Assembly (NCBI GenBank): GCA_036320915.1
Contig: JAXBDG010000006.1
Coordinates: 1,860,001 to 1,924,000, forward strand
Direction of reading: 5' to 3'
DNA from: Linnemannia elongata
Taxonomy: Eukaryota > Mortierellomycota > Mortierellomycetes > Mortierellales > Mortierellaceae
DNA: 64,000 nucleotides
Shown: in pieces, positions 38,173 to 48,874 of the stretch
Position numbering within the stretch: position 1 is the first letter of the stretch
Layout: every line of letters begins with the position of its first letter
Notes under the pieces: generated by a model
What the model saw: the letters and a program-made list of their open reading frames with translations, nothing else
Told to the model about the DNA's origin: nothing
Database searches by the model: none
Position numbers and translations under genes: made by a program

Positions 38173-39195
38173 ACATCCCTCTTCTCTCACCTTTCTGTCG
38201 GTTACGTGCTTGTCTTATTTAACCTATGCAATAAAGCACGTTGGCCGCATATCATACCGCACAATGATAATCTTGGACAGATTACCATGTAGTCATCCTC
38301 TTCGCCTATTCCTCCCTTTTCTTCCTCCCTTTGGTTTTTTTTCTTTTGACTCTCGTAACCCTTTTTTTTTCTTATTCTCAACAGTATATACCCTTCAGGT
38401 GTTTAACAATGATCTATCGCGCTCACGCGTTCTTGCTCTGGTTGCTCCTTGTGTCGCGAATTTTTCATCAACGGTAGTGTTGAGCTAAAGGAAAAAACAA
38501 CAAACACACAACTTGGTTCTTTCAGACTGAACAACAAATATATAATTTCGCCTCATTGTTTCCAACTCATAGTAACAACATGGTAGTCGTGATTACGAAG
38601 TACCAAGGATAATGGCTACACGGAATGGACATTTTTTAGATGGTTCAGAAACGAGAGGCAACTATGTGTCAATTTGTGAAAAAATGTGACCTTCCCCCTC
38701 GATTCTCATTTTTTTTGTTCTATGCGTAAGCCATGTCTTTTGTGTGTCGTTCGATTGGCAATAGCAACCCATGACTTCATCGACCCACATCTACAGTAAT
38801 TGTTTCTGTAGATAATGAACATTATTTTTTCTAGGGGGAGGAAAAGAGCAGGGGTGATCAAGACCATGAACCGTCGAAGATGGATCCTCAATATATTCCC
38901 TTCCATGGATGATGGCGAGAAATGGTTGCATTCTCCAAGAATTGGGTGTCCATGTCGATATTCGTGCTTCTTTCTTGCTTCATTCACTCGATTCGCCCAC
39001 GACTCTCTATTCAAAACGATATAGGCATCAGTCGTACCAAGGGCAACTTTTCTGCTATAAATACGAGTAAGCTTTGCGTTTTCTCATATCACAACTTCTT
39101 CACTACCTCTATCCTTCCTCTCACTCATTCACGCCTCCAACCTCGGACACACCAAATACCCACTACCTCTCATCACCCAACGACCACGTTCAACC
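38173..39195. other. Spacer between cluster genes 7 and 8
   Basis: Contains a GATGGTTCAGAAACGAGAGGC motif at about 38639, which resembles the CGAGAGGC context found upstream of gene 1 (about 30650), and a TATAAATA box at 39056. Frames at 38706-39024 have no family blocks. Confidence 0.45.
39056..39063 (+). promoter_or_regulatory. TATA box of cluster gene 8
   Basis: TATAAATA 140 bp upstream of the ATG at 39196. Confidence 0.55.
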
Positions 39196-39806
39196 ATGAA
39201 ACTCTACGTCACTCTCGCTGCCTTGGCCGCCACCATCGTCTCGGCCTTTCCTCTCGGCCCTTCCTCGAACTTAACAATGTAAGTCCACCCTCGCCTTTTT
39301 TTTTTTTTTTTTTTTTTGGTAACCCGCTCGCGATCTCAACTCGCTTGCCGCCCTCCCTCCCACAAAAAGGCACAAAACCTAAAACCTTTTCCTCTCTTCC
39401 TTATCACCCCCCTCCCCCTCCAATAATAAAACTTAGCCCTCGTGAGATCCAACTGCAAGCTCGTGAACTAACCTGCAGACCCACGACCTTGACCTGGAAA
39501 GTACGTCGATCTGCCGGTGCCTCTGGCGGCGACAGCTACGATAGCGAGTTCACGCTCACCGTCCGCAGCTATTACACGGGCACCATGCCCTTCAAGGGCT
39601 CGCTGGGGATGGAGGTCCGTCATTCGCCTGATGGTCAGTGGGCGATCACTCATTATGATTATGATTTCTCAAACAAAGATATTCTTTTATTCTGGAGAGG
39701 GGCTTCGCTCTTGTTCAAGAATTACAGTTGGAAGGGTCGTCGGGTTGGGATCGAGACGGCTAAAGATCTTCCTGTGCAGGAGTATTGGGTCTGTTTGGCT
39801 GTTTGA
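39196..39806 (+). CDS. Cluster gene 8: small secreted protein of the C-P-T-W family
   Basis: Two exons, 39196-39278 and 39437-39806, phase-2 intron, 150 aa. Signal peptide MKLYVTLAALAATIVSAFP, then LGPSSNLTIPREIQLQAREL. Block 1 LTCRPTTLTWKVR, block 2 FTLTVRSYYTGTMP, block 3 SPDGQWAITHYD, then DILLFWRGASLLFKNYSWKG (sequon NYS) and block 4 VQEYWVCLAV. Two Cys in the mature chain. A longer loop RSAGASGGDSYDS follows block 1. A T-run of about 22 nt sits in the intron just after the donor. Confidence 0.87.
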
Positions 39807-40112
39807 GAGGATGGTGGGGATGGTGGGAGGGGTTTGTAACCATGTCTTCACTGTGTCAGCAGCGCGGTCCTATTATTTGCCCTTATTTTCATGCACTCTC
39901 GTTCAGTATACTCTGCTTCCAAAAAAAAGACCGTCTTTCACACAGATCAAATAAATGCATTAGACTATTTTCCCATCTCGTTCCTGAAAAAGTCAATCCG
40001 TTTCACTACCTTCGCGATCATCAATAATCACTTTACATTTTCTTCTTCTCCCTTCAGTGCGTAGATAAAAAAAACTCAGACTAGTGTACATAACTCTTAT
40101 TGGTGAAGACTA
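39807..40112. other. Convergent 3' flanks
   Basis: Short region between the stops of cluster gene 8 and the first membrane paralogue; AATAAA at about 39949. Nothing else seen. Confidence 0.4.
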
Positions 40113-41637
40113 TCAATGTCGGATCGTGGTTACGTTTCCATAGCTATCATCCTCGAGGACATAGTCCTCAAAGTAAACTCCAGCGTCACCATTCACAGTC
40201 TTGAGGCTCACAATGTCGACATAATATGGCACGCCGTCCAGGGATTTGAAGATATATTTCAGTCCGCGCTGAGGGCGCCGTAGGTCCGTGAACACGTCTG
40301 TGTTGTTTGGGCTAGGCACGATTATTGCGTTTCCTGTGGATGAGATCAGAGATAGTGGACCTAGGAAGTTGTTGGACTATCCAATGCCAAAAAAAAAAAA
40401 GTGTTCGAAGAAGACGAGGAAGAGAGGGAAAGGAACGAATAAGCGAGAGCAAAAGAAGGAAAAAAAAAATTAAATAATATCTGTGGTCCTTTGTTGAGAA
40501 CAGGGTCTTACCAGGCGCAGGTCACATCCGTGGGTTGCCTGCATGTCAATGAACGCATTGACGAGCCAACCAATCCTAAGATTCCCCTGAATCGAACCAG
40601 AGTCTGCCTTGGCGTCAATTCTAGTCATGCCAATGTACCACGGTCCAAGGTACACCCCATCGAATCGAATATCAAAATTAATGTTGCCCTTGTGGGCTAC
40701 AACGTTGAAGTAGTGAAGCGTCTCCGTCCGCTCTGTTGGATACCACGGCTCGCCATGTGGCTTGGAACTAAACATGTTGGTCAGGGCATCAAAGGTGATA
40801 TCACCCTCGCGGGTCTCGAGATGGGCGTGGAAATCTCGAGAGTATTCTGCGGCCACCATAGGTGAATTGAGATGGATGGATCCTTGTTGGCGAATGTTGG
40901 CGTAGAAAACCTTTGTGCGCATGGCTGGCTGGTTTGTTCGATACTCTGAACCGATCCTGGTCCCGTTATGGATGGTGATGTTGCCGATATTTGTGGAGAG
41001 ATGCAACAAACGGAGGTTGGCATTTCCTAGACTCCAGGTGTTGATATCCAGTGTCGTTCCGTCGATGGTGAGCTCGCCGTCGAAAAGGCGTGGGAACGAA
41101 ATCAACACCTTAAACTGAGCGCTGTCCTCAGGGTGGTATTTGGATGCGACCATGTATCTGACAAGCGTGCCGGTGTCACTCCTGATGGTATCGAATTTGA
41201 CCACAGGGTCAAAGACCTTGTCCTTGTTGTCGTCGTTTGCGCGGTTAGAGACATTCGATTCAGTGATTTGGACCGTAACGTGCTCCACCTCACCGGTTTC
41301 GATAACCGCCTCGGTCACCATGTTGCCTTCTCCCTCTCCGAATACAAGGTGGATTCGGGTGTCACTAATGGCCACAGTCGTTGGAAAGTCGAATCCCGGG
41401 GCGGGACGTCGTTTGGTGAGAGGGTACGCAATAGCGATGGATATTCCAATGACAGTAAGCCCAGCCAGTCCGATTGATAGCCACTTCAGCAAACGTCTCT
41501 TCCTGTCCCTCGCATCTTGTCCGACCACCACTATGTTGACAAAGAAAACGAGGAGTGGTTAGATCCTTGACGACGCTGAAGTAGGATAATTGTGGCAGTT
41601 TACTGGACTTACATTGTTCGCTGTCGGCTTGATCCAT
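40113..41637 (-). CDS. Single-pass membrane protein with DUF4097-like beta repeats, paralogue 1
   Basis: Three exons: 41637-41613, 41530-40512, 40376-40113; 435 aa. N-terminal MDQADSEQLVVGQDARDRKR is cytosolic-like, then one TM segment (WLSIGLAGLTVIGISIAIAY, about 24-43) and a KRR stop-transfer. The outer part (about 60-435) is rich in short alternating strands: LTIDGTTLDINTWSLGN, LLHLSTNIGNITIHNGTRI, HLETREGDITFDALT, GTRIDAKADSGSIQG. Such G-x-I/T-rich turns resemble DUF4097-type putative adhesin repeats; this is a fold guess, not a family assignment. N-glycosylation sequons (NIT, NGT, NVS) fit an extracytosolic location. Tandem with a paralogue at 42181-43654. Confidence 0.8.
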
Positions 41638-42180
41638 GTTGTCTCTTTTTTTTTTTTTAGAAAAGAAAATCTTCTGGTGGGCGGGAGAGGGTTCTTTTTA
41701 TTCTTGTGCCAGGTGCTGCTTTTTCCTTCCATCTACTTTTTTTTGTGTATAAGAATCTGTGTAACTCAACCTCCTCTCCGCGGGAAGAGGATGTCCCAGG
41801 TCAAAAGTCGACGAATCGGTCAGCATTGAAAAATACTTTGTTTTCTTGTTCCCAGCACCTGTGTACCTTTTCTCTCTCTCCCATCACATTGTCAACAAAT
41901 ATTACAACAGCTTGTGAAAGGGGTCAAGTGGGAGAGCTGGCGTTCGTACAGACATTATTTTGAGCATGCTTCTTGCACACCATCGTGTCCTTGAATAAGC
42001 TAATCTGCCTTATCCTGCCTGTACCAATGGTGATGGGAGTTTGGGCGATATGCCGTATGCATACTTCATATGAATCCTTTCTTCTCCCTCACTCCATTTC
42101 ACTGGGAGAATACACAGAAAAACACATGATGGGTATCCTGTTATTCAACTATTGAAGGCCGTAGCTATGTTCTCTCTAGG
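41638..42180. other. Spacer between the two membrane paralogues
   Basis: Promoter of paralogue 1 and 3' flank of paralogue 2. A T-run occurs at 41646-41659. No gene seen. Confidence 0.45.
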
Positions 42181-43654
42181 TCAATAGTTGTACTCCTTAA
42201 AATACAATCCAGCGTCGCCATGGGTGGTCTTGATGCTCAGGGTGCCAATGCCGAGGGGTTCGCCGTCGTTGGATTTGAAGATGTGTTTCAATCCACGTTG
42301 CTGAGGTCGTAAGTCCTTATAGATATGCGTGTTGTTTGGGGTAGGCACCACTGTTGCGTTTCCTGTGGACGAGATCACGGTCAGAGGGCCTTCATAGTTA
42401 TCGGACTGTTGAACAATGCAAATGAGTATTTGATCAAGAAAGAGGAGGATTTAGAAAAAGCAAAAAAATGATGACCCAAATCCAATGTACGTTGATTTTT
42501 TCTAAATCCTTACCAGGCGTAGGACACAGCCCTGGGTTGCTTGCAGGTCGATAAACACATTGGCGAGCCAACCGACTTCCATGTGTCCTTGAACAGAACC
42601 GGCCTCTGCTTTGGCATCAACCCTGGTCATACCAGCATACCACGGTCCGCGGACAACTCCATCGAATCGGACGTCAAAATGGATATTGCCCTTGTGTGCC
42701 ACAACGTTGAAGTAATGAAGTGTGTCCGTCATGTCTTTTCGATACCAAGGTTGATTGCCGTAGGGCATGGCATTAAACATATTGGTCACGGCTTCAAAGA
42801 TAATGTCACCCCCGCGGGTCTCAATATGGGCATGGAAATCGTGAGGGTATTCTTGCGCCAGCATTGGTGCACTGAAGTAGATGGACCCATGTTGACGGAT
42901 ATTGGCGTAGAGGACCTTTGTTCGCATAGTGGGTTGGTAAATTCCGTATCCTGGGTCGATCCGGGATCCGTTGTGGAATGTGATGTTACCTACATCTGTG
43001 GAGAGATGCAACAGACGAAGGTTGGCTGTTCCTAGACGCCAAGTCTTGATGTCGAGTGTCGTTCCGTCGATGGTGAGATCGCCGTCGAAAAGGGGTGGAA
43101 TGAGGACCGTCAGCTTGAAGTGGGCACTGTCCTCGGGGTGATACTTGGATCCGACGGTGTATCTGACAAGCGTGCCAGTGTCACTCCGGGTGGTGTCGAA
43201 TTTGACCACGGGGTCGTAGACTTTGTCCTTGTTGTCGTAGTCGGCGCGGTCAGAGATAATAGTTTCGTCCATGTAATCGGTGACACAGTCTACGACATAG
43301 GAGACCTCGATGATAGCCTCGGTCACCATGTTACCTTCTCCCTCTCCGAACACGAGATGCACACTTTTGTCTTCAATGACCTAAGTTGTTGGAACCTCGA
43401 ATCTCTTGCGTGGAGGTCGCTTAGTGAGAGGGTAGGCGACAACGACAGATATTGCAATGACGACGAGCACAGCCAGTCCGATAGTTAACCACTTTATTAG
43501 ACGTCTCCTCCTGTTCCTCGCATCCTGACCCACGACCACTTTCATAGCAAAGAAATAAGGAAAAAAAACTCTCTGGTTAGATCCTTGACAAGGTTGGAGT
43601 AGGAGATCTGTGGTTGTTACTGAACTTACACTGTTCACTGTCGGTTTGATCCAT
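42181..43654 (-). pseudogene. Membrane protein paralogue 2 with in-frame TAG
   Basis: Same exon plan as paralogue 1: 43654-43630, 43538-42514, 42405-42181 (425 codons including two stops). Start MDQTDSEQ, TM segment WLTIGLAVLVVIAISVVVAY, and repeat region closely matching paralogue 1 (LTIDGTTLDIKTWRLG, HIETRGGDIIFEAVT, TRVDAKAEAGSVQG). Codon 61 is TAG (43383-43381), exactly where paralogue 1 has GTG (PTT-V-A becomes PTT-stop-V). Everything downstream stays open and conserved for 364 codons, so the lesion is recent, a sequence error, or tolerated. No plausible intron removes it. A shorter product from a later Met would lack the TM anchor. Confidence 0.75.
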
Positions 43655-46432
43655 GTCCTCAAGTTTTTGTCTTTCTACAAGTGGGCAGCAAGGGTTCTTT
43701 TATTCGTTTACCAGGTACCTCCTCCTTGGCCATTGTCTCTACTTTTGTTCTCTATGCCTAATCTTGTGTGTAACGCTGTACTCGAACGCCCAACGGATGC
43801 GTGGGCATTTCCCCAGTCCAAAGCCGACGAATTATCCAGCATCGCAAGTGCTGGATTTTTTACTGTCCTCAGCTACTGTGTAACTTCCTTGTCCTCTCAT
43901 CCTCGGTCAAGATGAAGCACGGCTTGACACGTACATGTCAACAGGTTTGGAAGGAAAGACAAATGCCAAGCGGTGAGGAGCCAAGCTGTAGTCTTCTGAA
44001 AGTCGAACCTATGGCGACAACTGCACGGTTCAAGCTAGTTGAGCGCGTAGGAAAGAGAGAGTGCGTGTGATGAGTTCTGTCGGATGGTGACTGACTGGAG
44101 TGTGGGTGTTTCGTTTGTTTGTTCGTTATAAGCCTAGACGGCGTCAAAAATAACATAGTCTGGTTCTGTTATTGCTTGACATAGTCGTCAAGAACAAACA
44201 ACGATGACGGCCACAACCACGAGGGTGAGAGTACCTACCTTCTCACTATGACGGATCGAAGAACAAAAAGTGCATACTTTTCTTTTTTTGTTTCTGGGAA
44301 TGAACAAAGATAGCCCGAGAGGACACTTGTGTTGGTTATCTTTGTCGGAGGAAGAATAAAAAGAATGCTTCTTAATTGCCTTCAGTAAGGCAGCCTCGTA
44401 GGTAGGAGTGATCGCAATAATCCTTTGATCCGGTTGACTGAAAAAGTGAACAGAATTGTCTCCTCCTCTTCCTCGTTTCTCCTTTGACGATCTATGAAAC
44501 CCGAGGAGCATAAACACATACATACATCGTGTCGACAAGATCGATCGATGGTCGGTGTGTTTACTTACAAAAGGCAGAAAAAGAAGGCAAAGCTCTTGCG
44601 GCAATTGTCTTAGAGTTGAGCTTGGTTGTCTGATCAGGAATGAGTAAGGGGTGACCGTCGGCGAAAAAGCAGCCATCGGGATGAGAGTAGAGGAGAAACA
44701 GAGAGGTAAGAGCCAAGAAGGGGAGCAACAATGAGGTCCATTGAGAGAGAAGTAGAGAGATATGAAAACAAACAAACTTGAGAGCACAAACAGCATGGGC
44801 GCAGGGGATAGGGGGTAAAAAAAAAAAAAAAACCATCGAGGGCACGCGAGCAGAAAAACCAATGGTGTAACACCAGGAGAAACAGGGGAGGAGGAGGAAA
44901 GAGGGACCAGGAAAAGAAATTGAGCAGCGAACGAGGGAGGGCAATGCCCCGGTCCGTTCATTTCATTTCCTTTTTTTTTCGTGTCCAGCCAACCAAGGAA
45001 TAAAGATATGAGCGCATATGTGTCCCTCCAGCAAAAGAAAAAGATGTAGGCAGAAAAACTATTTGCATCGAGAAGAGAAAACGCATCGCAATGAGAGCAT
45101 TCACTCATGTATGTATACGCATTGAGCAGAGAGAGACACGCTATTTTTATTCCCCTTACATTTGATTACTTGAGTGGACTAGTGCAGCGGCGAATATGTG
45201 GTCCTAGGGGGGGCATTCAACATCTTGTTTAGATCTAGGCTGGGCAGCGACGGATTAAGGATGGACAGAAGAGTTGTTGTTGTTGTTCGTGTGCTGTTGG
45301 TGGTGGGGTGGGGCAAATGAAGGAGCGTTAATTCGAGTTTGCCATGTGGCAGGGACGAAGGACCATGCCCATGTACAGTAGGAAACAATTGCGAGTGAAG
45401 TAGCAGTTATACTCAACCTGCAACCTGCACTTTGCATCGTTTTCTCTGATGTTCGATGCGATCTGTCTGTCAGGTATGTCCACACACCCATGCAGGATAA
45501 ATGAGCATGGGTCTCTGCTGGCTACTTTTGATGATCCATGTGAGAAACCATGACGGCTGCAAGAAGGGAAGGGTGCTCAGATTCTGTATTCCTTCCTCAT
45601 CGGTTGTCCTTGATTCCCATCTAGCATAATACAGAAAGTGAAGAAGACGGAGACAGACAGTTCAATTGCTTATTTGAGAAAGAAACTTTCTTTTTCTTTT
45701 CTTCGTTTCCTTCTTACTTTCTTTCTTTCCTTCCTTGTGACAGAGAACAAGAGAAAAAAAAATAAAAAGGGTTTTGAGATGTTGATCTGACCTGGCTCCA
45801 TCTGTGGTTGGATGAATCAGGAATGAGGAATGGCTAATCGTACTTTTTTATTATGAGCTACAACCTTCAGGCGAACAACGTCGATGCAAATCACACAGAC
45901 AGATGTTTATCATTTGTTTGTTTATAGGTCGTTCATTGTGCAGTGGTGCCATGCCGTCTGAAGTATGTGGATTTTAAGATGGACGAGAGTGATCTGGGAA
46001 TTATGTCCACATGGACCTTTTCTTGGAGCTGTTGTATGTTTATTTTTGTTTGTTGAACCCGAACAAGCTTTTTCAAATGAGGGCGGAGATGGCTTCCTCC
46101 TTTTGCTCTCTCTCTCTCTCTCTCACTCCTCTCTCATTCTTCATCTACCATTCGATGGATACATATGGGACAGGCTGATCCAGGTCCATTGATGAACTGG
46201 TGGTGATAGTGATAGTGGTGATAGTGGTGATAGCGATGATGGTTCCTGACAGAACCCAGAACAGGCAGTTTTGATCCAAGCTGTCTGTCTGTCTGAACAC
46301 TTTTGATGCGAGACAGAGGGAGAGACAGACCAGGCCGATCCTATCCAAGACAATCAGTAATAAAAATAAGGGTCGATCGGTGCCTGGATGTGTGTGTGTG
46401 TTCTGTGGTGAATGAGCGAGGTGCGGGTCCTC

Positions 46433-46472
<40 letters not shown>

Positions 46473-47276
46473 CTTTCATTGTTATTGTTGCTGTCCTTTC
46501 ATTTCTTATCACTTCCCTCTCTTGTCCTTCCCTTCCTTCTTCCTCCTTCTTTCCTTTCTATTCTTACACTCCTCTTTCTTTTCTTCTTCCTTATATTCCC
46601 TTTTCCGCTTTCACTCATCTTCGCCCTCAACTCTCACATCAACTCGCAACCAGGGGGTCCTGCAGGAAAAGCTGATCCACTCTCGCACTCCTTCTCTTTC
46701 CATCCACTCATTCATTCCCTCTTCTTCATTCACAGCCGAAGGAAGAATAGAAACAAACAAAAAAAAAAAACTACAGCCTGCACTAATACGACTGTACTCT
46801 TCACCCTTGCCTTTTTTCTTTTTTCTTTCTTTCTTACTTCCTTCCTTTCTCCTATCCCTTCCCTTCTTCTTCCCTTCTCACTCTTCACTCTTCACCCCTC
46901 CCTTCCTCTTTTCTCTTGTCCAGGACACACTCACTCTCGCACCTATCATACACCCACTCTCGAACATTCTTTTTACACACTCTGCTTCGAGTCTGAATTA
47001 TCGACATACCTGCGACGAACCCTCTCCTTACACTCCTTACGTTCGTCTCCCCCTTTCCTTTTTCCTTTTCCCTTGTCTCCACCCCACTTATCTCCCTCAA
47101 CAGTAATACAACCACATTCAAAACAGAATTCCTAACCGCAATCCTCAGGAAATCAGGGACCACTTACTACTGCCACCATCAACAACAAAAGCAACCAACT
47201 TCGACAAGAACAGCAACAACAACAACAATAACAACAACAACTTGCAACAAAGAACCAATAATACAACCTATATAAA
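43655..47276. other. Long intergenic region upstream of chitin synthase
   Basis: About 3.6 kb with no supported gene. A 306-codon frame (45108-44188, minus) has an ATG but runs through poly-A/poly-C composition with Phe and Ser runs; rejected. A 78-codon frame (45491-45255, minus) has an internal Met with a signal-like stretch (SITATSLAIVSYCTWAW) and a poly-Asn end; weak candidate only. Other content: CT repeat at 46107-46124, GTGATA repeats at 46201-46235, T39 run at 46434-46472, and a CT-rich then AC/AAC-rich leader (46480-47276) that is very probably the promoter and 5' UTR of the chitin synthase. Confidence 0.5.
46434..46472. repeat. 39-nt T homopolymer
   Basis: Uninterrupted T-run about 800 bp upstream of the chitin synthase ATG, followed by a 400-bp CT-rich tract. 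Confidence 0.95.
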
Positions 47277-48839
47277 ATGTCCGGCATACCCAGCGGACCA
47301 GGAGGACGGTCAACAACGATGCAGCAAGGAGGCGGCGGCCTCCAGTCGCATGGAACCATCCGGAGAGGAGGCACGCTCAACCGTGGCAAGACGCTCTCTC
47401 GCCCCGATCGATTCCAGACACCAGAGACCATGTTCAAGAAGCGTAAAGAGGATGAACCTGCCTCTTGCTGGGTTATCTGTTCCAGGATCACCACTTGTTG
47501 GGCTTTGCCTCCTTTCCTAAGGATGTGCGGAATGCCCGACAAGCAGGTCCAGCAGGCTTGGAGAGAGAAGGTCACCCTCTGTGTAATTATTCTGCTGATC
47601 GGAGGGATGGTTGCCTTCTTGACTATCGGGTTTTCCTTCTTGCTCTGTCCCAAGGACCAGAGACAGGGTGCGCAGACCTTTGTTCGTTATGGCGATACAC
47701 TTTCTCAAGGTAAGAAAAAGAAAGATAATATACATGGTTGTTGATAACATAGCCTAGCACTCTTTCTCGTTTATTACAAGTATCCAGAACAATTGAGAGG
47801 GCAGGGGCGTCGCGCGGGTAAAAAATGCGCAAAAAATGAAAAAAAAAAAAATGCAATTGCCCAAGCCCATCGGCCGTCGTGGGGTGGGCGGAAATAGAGT
47901 GAAAGAGAGAGATCCGGGCAAGAACAAAAATACCAACAAACACAAGGAGGTGTATGTGTGTGTGGGCCACTTTGATTTATATTTAATTTTGGGGATATTC
48001 GTTCTGTGGTACGAGGGAAAACAACCCAAAGTAGAGCAAAAGGAAAGGTCATGTTCACGCAACTGCTGTTACCAGCAATTGGTGCTGAGTGAACGGGCGC
48101 ATTTTTTTTATTCTAGGTGGGTCTATACAAAAGAGGGATCAACAACGCACCTTTCGGACAAATCAACAAACTGACGCATACAAGATGGAACCGAAGAGAG
48201 ATTCAAAGAGCTGTCAACAACAAAGAAGTTGAATGTCAATAGGCATTCGTTTTAATGTCCCCGATGCGAAACGTAAAAGTGGCGGTCGTACGTCATTTTG
48301 TCTGTGGATCCTCCCCGACTGAAGGGATATCTACAAGAGTCGGACAGACTGGCCGAGCAGAAGTAGAAGGAGTAAGAAAAAAGAACAGGGCGCTGCTTGT
48401 TTTACTTTATTTTTTCCGCGGTGGGTTATTTTAAGGCGCATTTTACACACATCCATGTCCTTTGCTCTCTGGATGTTCTGCGCTTCACCCCTGTTTCCTA
48501 CCTTGTTGCCCACCCCGCCCTTTTTTTATATCTGTTTCTATAACTCGCGACAAAGGCAGTGCCAGTGAATCAGAATTTCAGAAAAAAAAGAGTAAAAGTC
48601 GACAGCCAACCAAGAGTGCAGTGCCCAGGACCTGGCTGGTTAGCAAGTCAAGCAGTCAGGCGGTCAGAGACACCGTTTAATGTCCCAATAGACCTGTGCC
48701 CCTGACACAAACCAGCGGGATCCAAAGTCCGAAATTAGCGCTCGACCGTACTGCTGATGTTGTGCTCCCCCCGGTCCCTTGCAATGATACGCCTCTAAAT
48801 ATACATACAACACTGCACTCACACACTCACACTCACACA

Positions 48840-48874
<35 letters not shown>

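Noticed and set aside
29856..39806. Regular repeats reminiscent of a CRISPR-like or tandem-array element
   Set aside because: The spacing is gene-sized, the copies are divergent protein-coding units, and the genome is eukaryotic; no CRISPR structure anywhere in the window.
44188..45108. 306-codon minus-strand frame upstream of the chitin synthase
   Set aside because: It has an ATG, but the translation is dominated by Phe, Leu, Ser and Pro from pyrimidine-rich sequence, shows no domain and crosses a poly-A tract.
45255..45491. Possible small secreted protein (78 codons, minus)
   Set aside because: A signal-like stretch is present, but it ends in a poly-Asn microsatellite and shows neither the cluster blocks nor a clean splice partner.
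46303..47106. 267-codon plus-strand frame before the chitin synthase ATG
   Set aside because: Reads through the T39 run and the CT-rich leader as Phe/Ser/Leu runs; best explained as promoter and 5' UTR.
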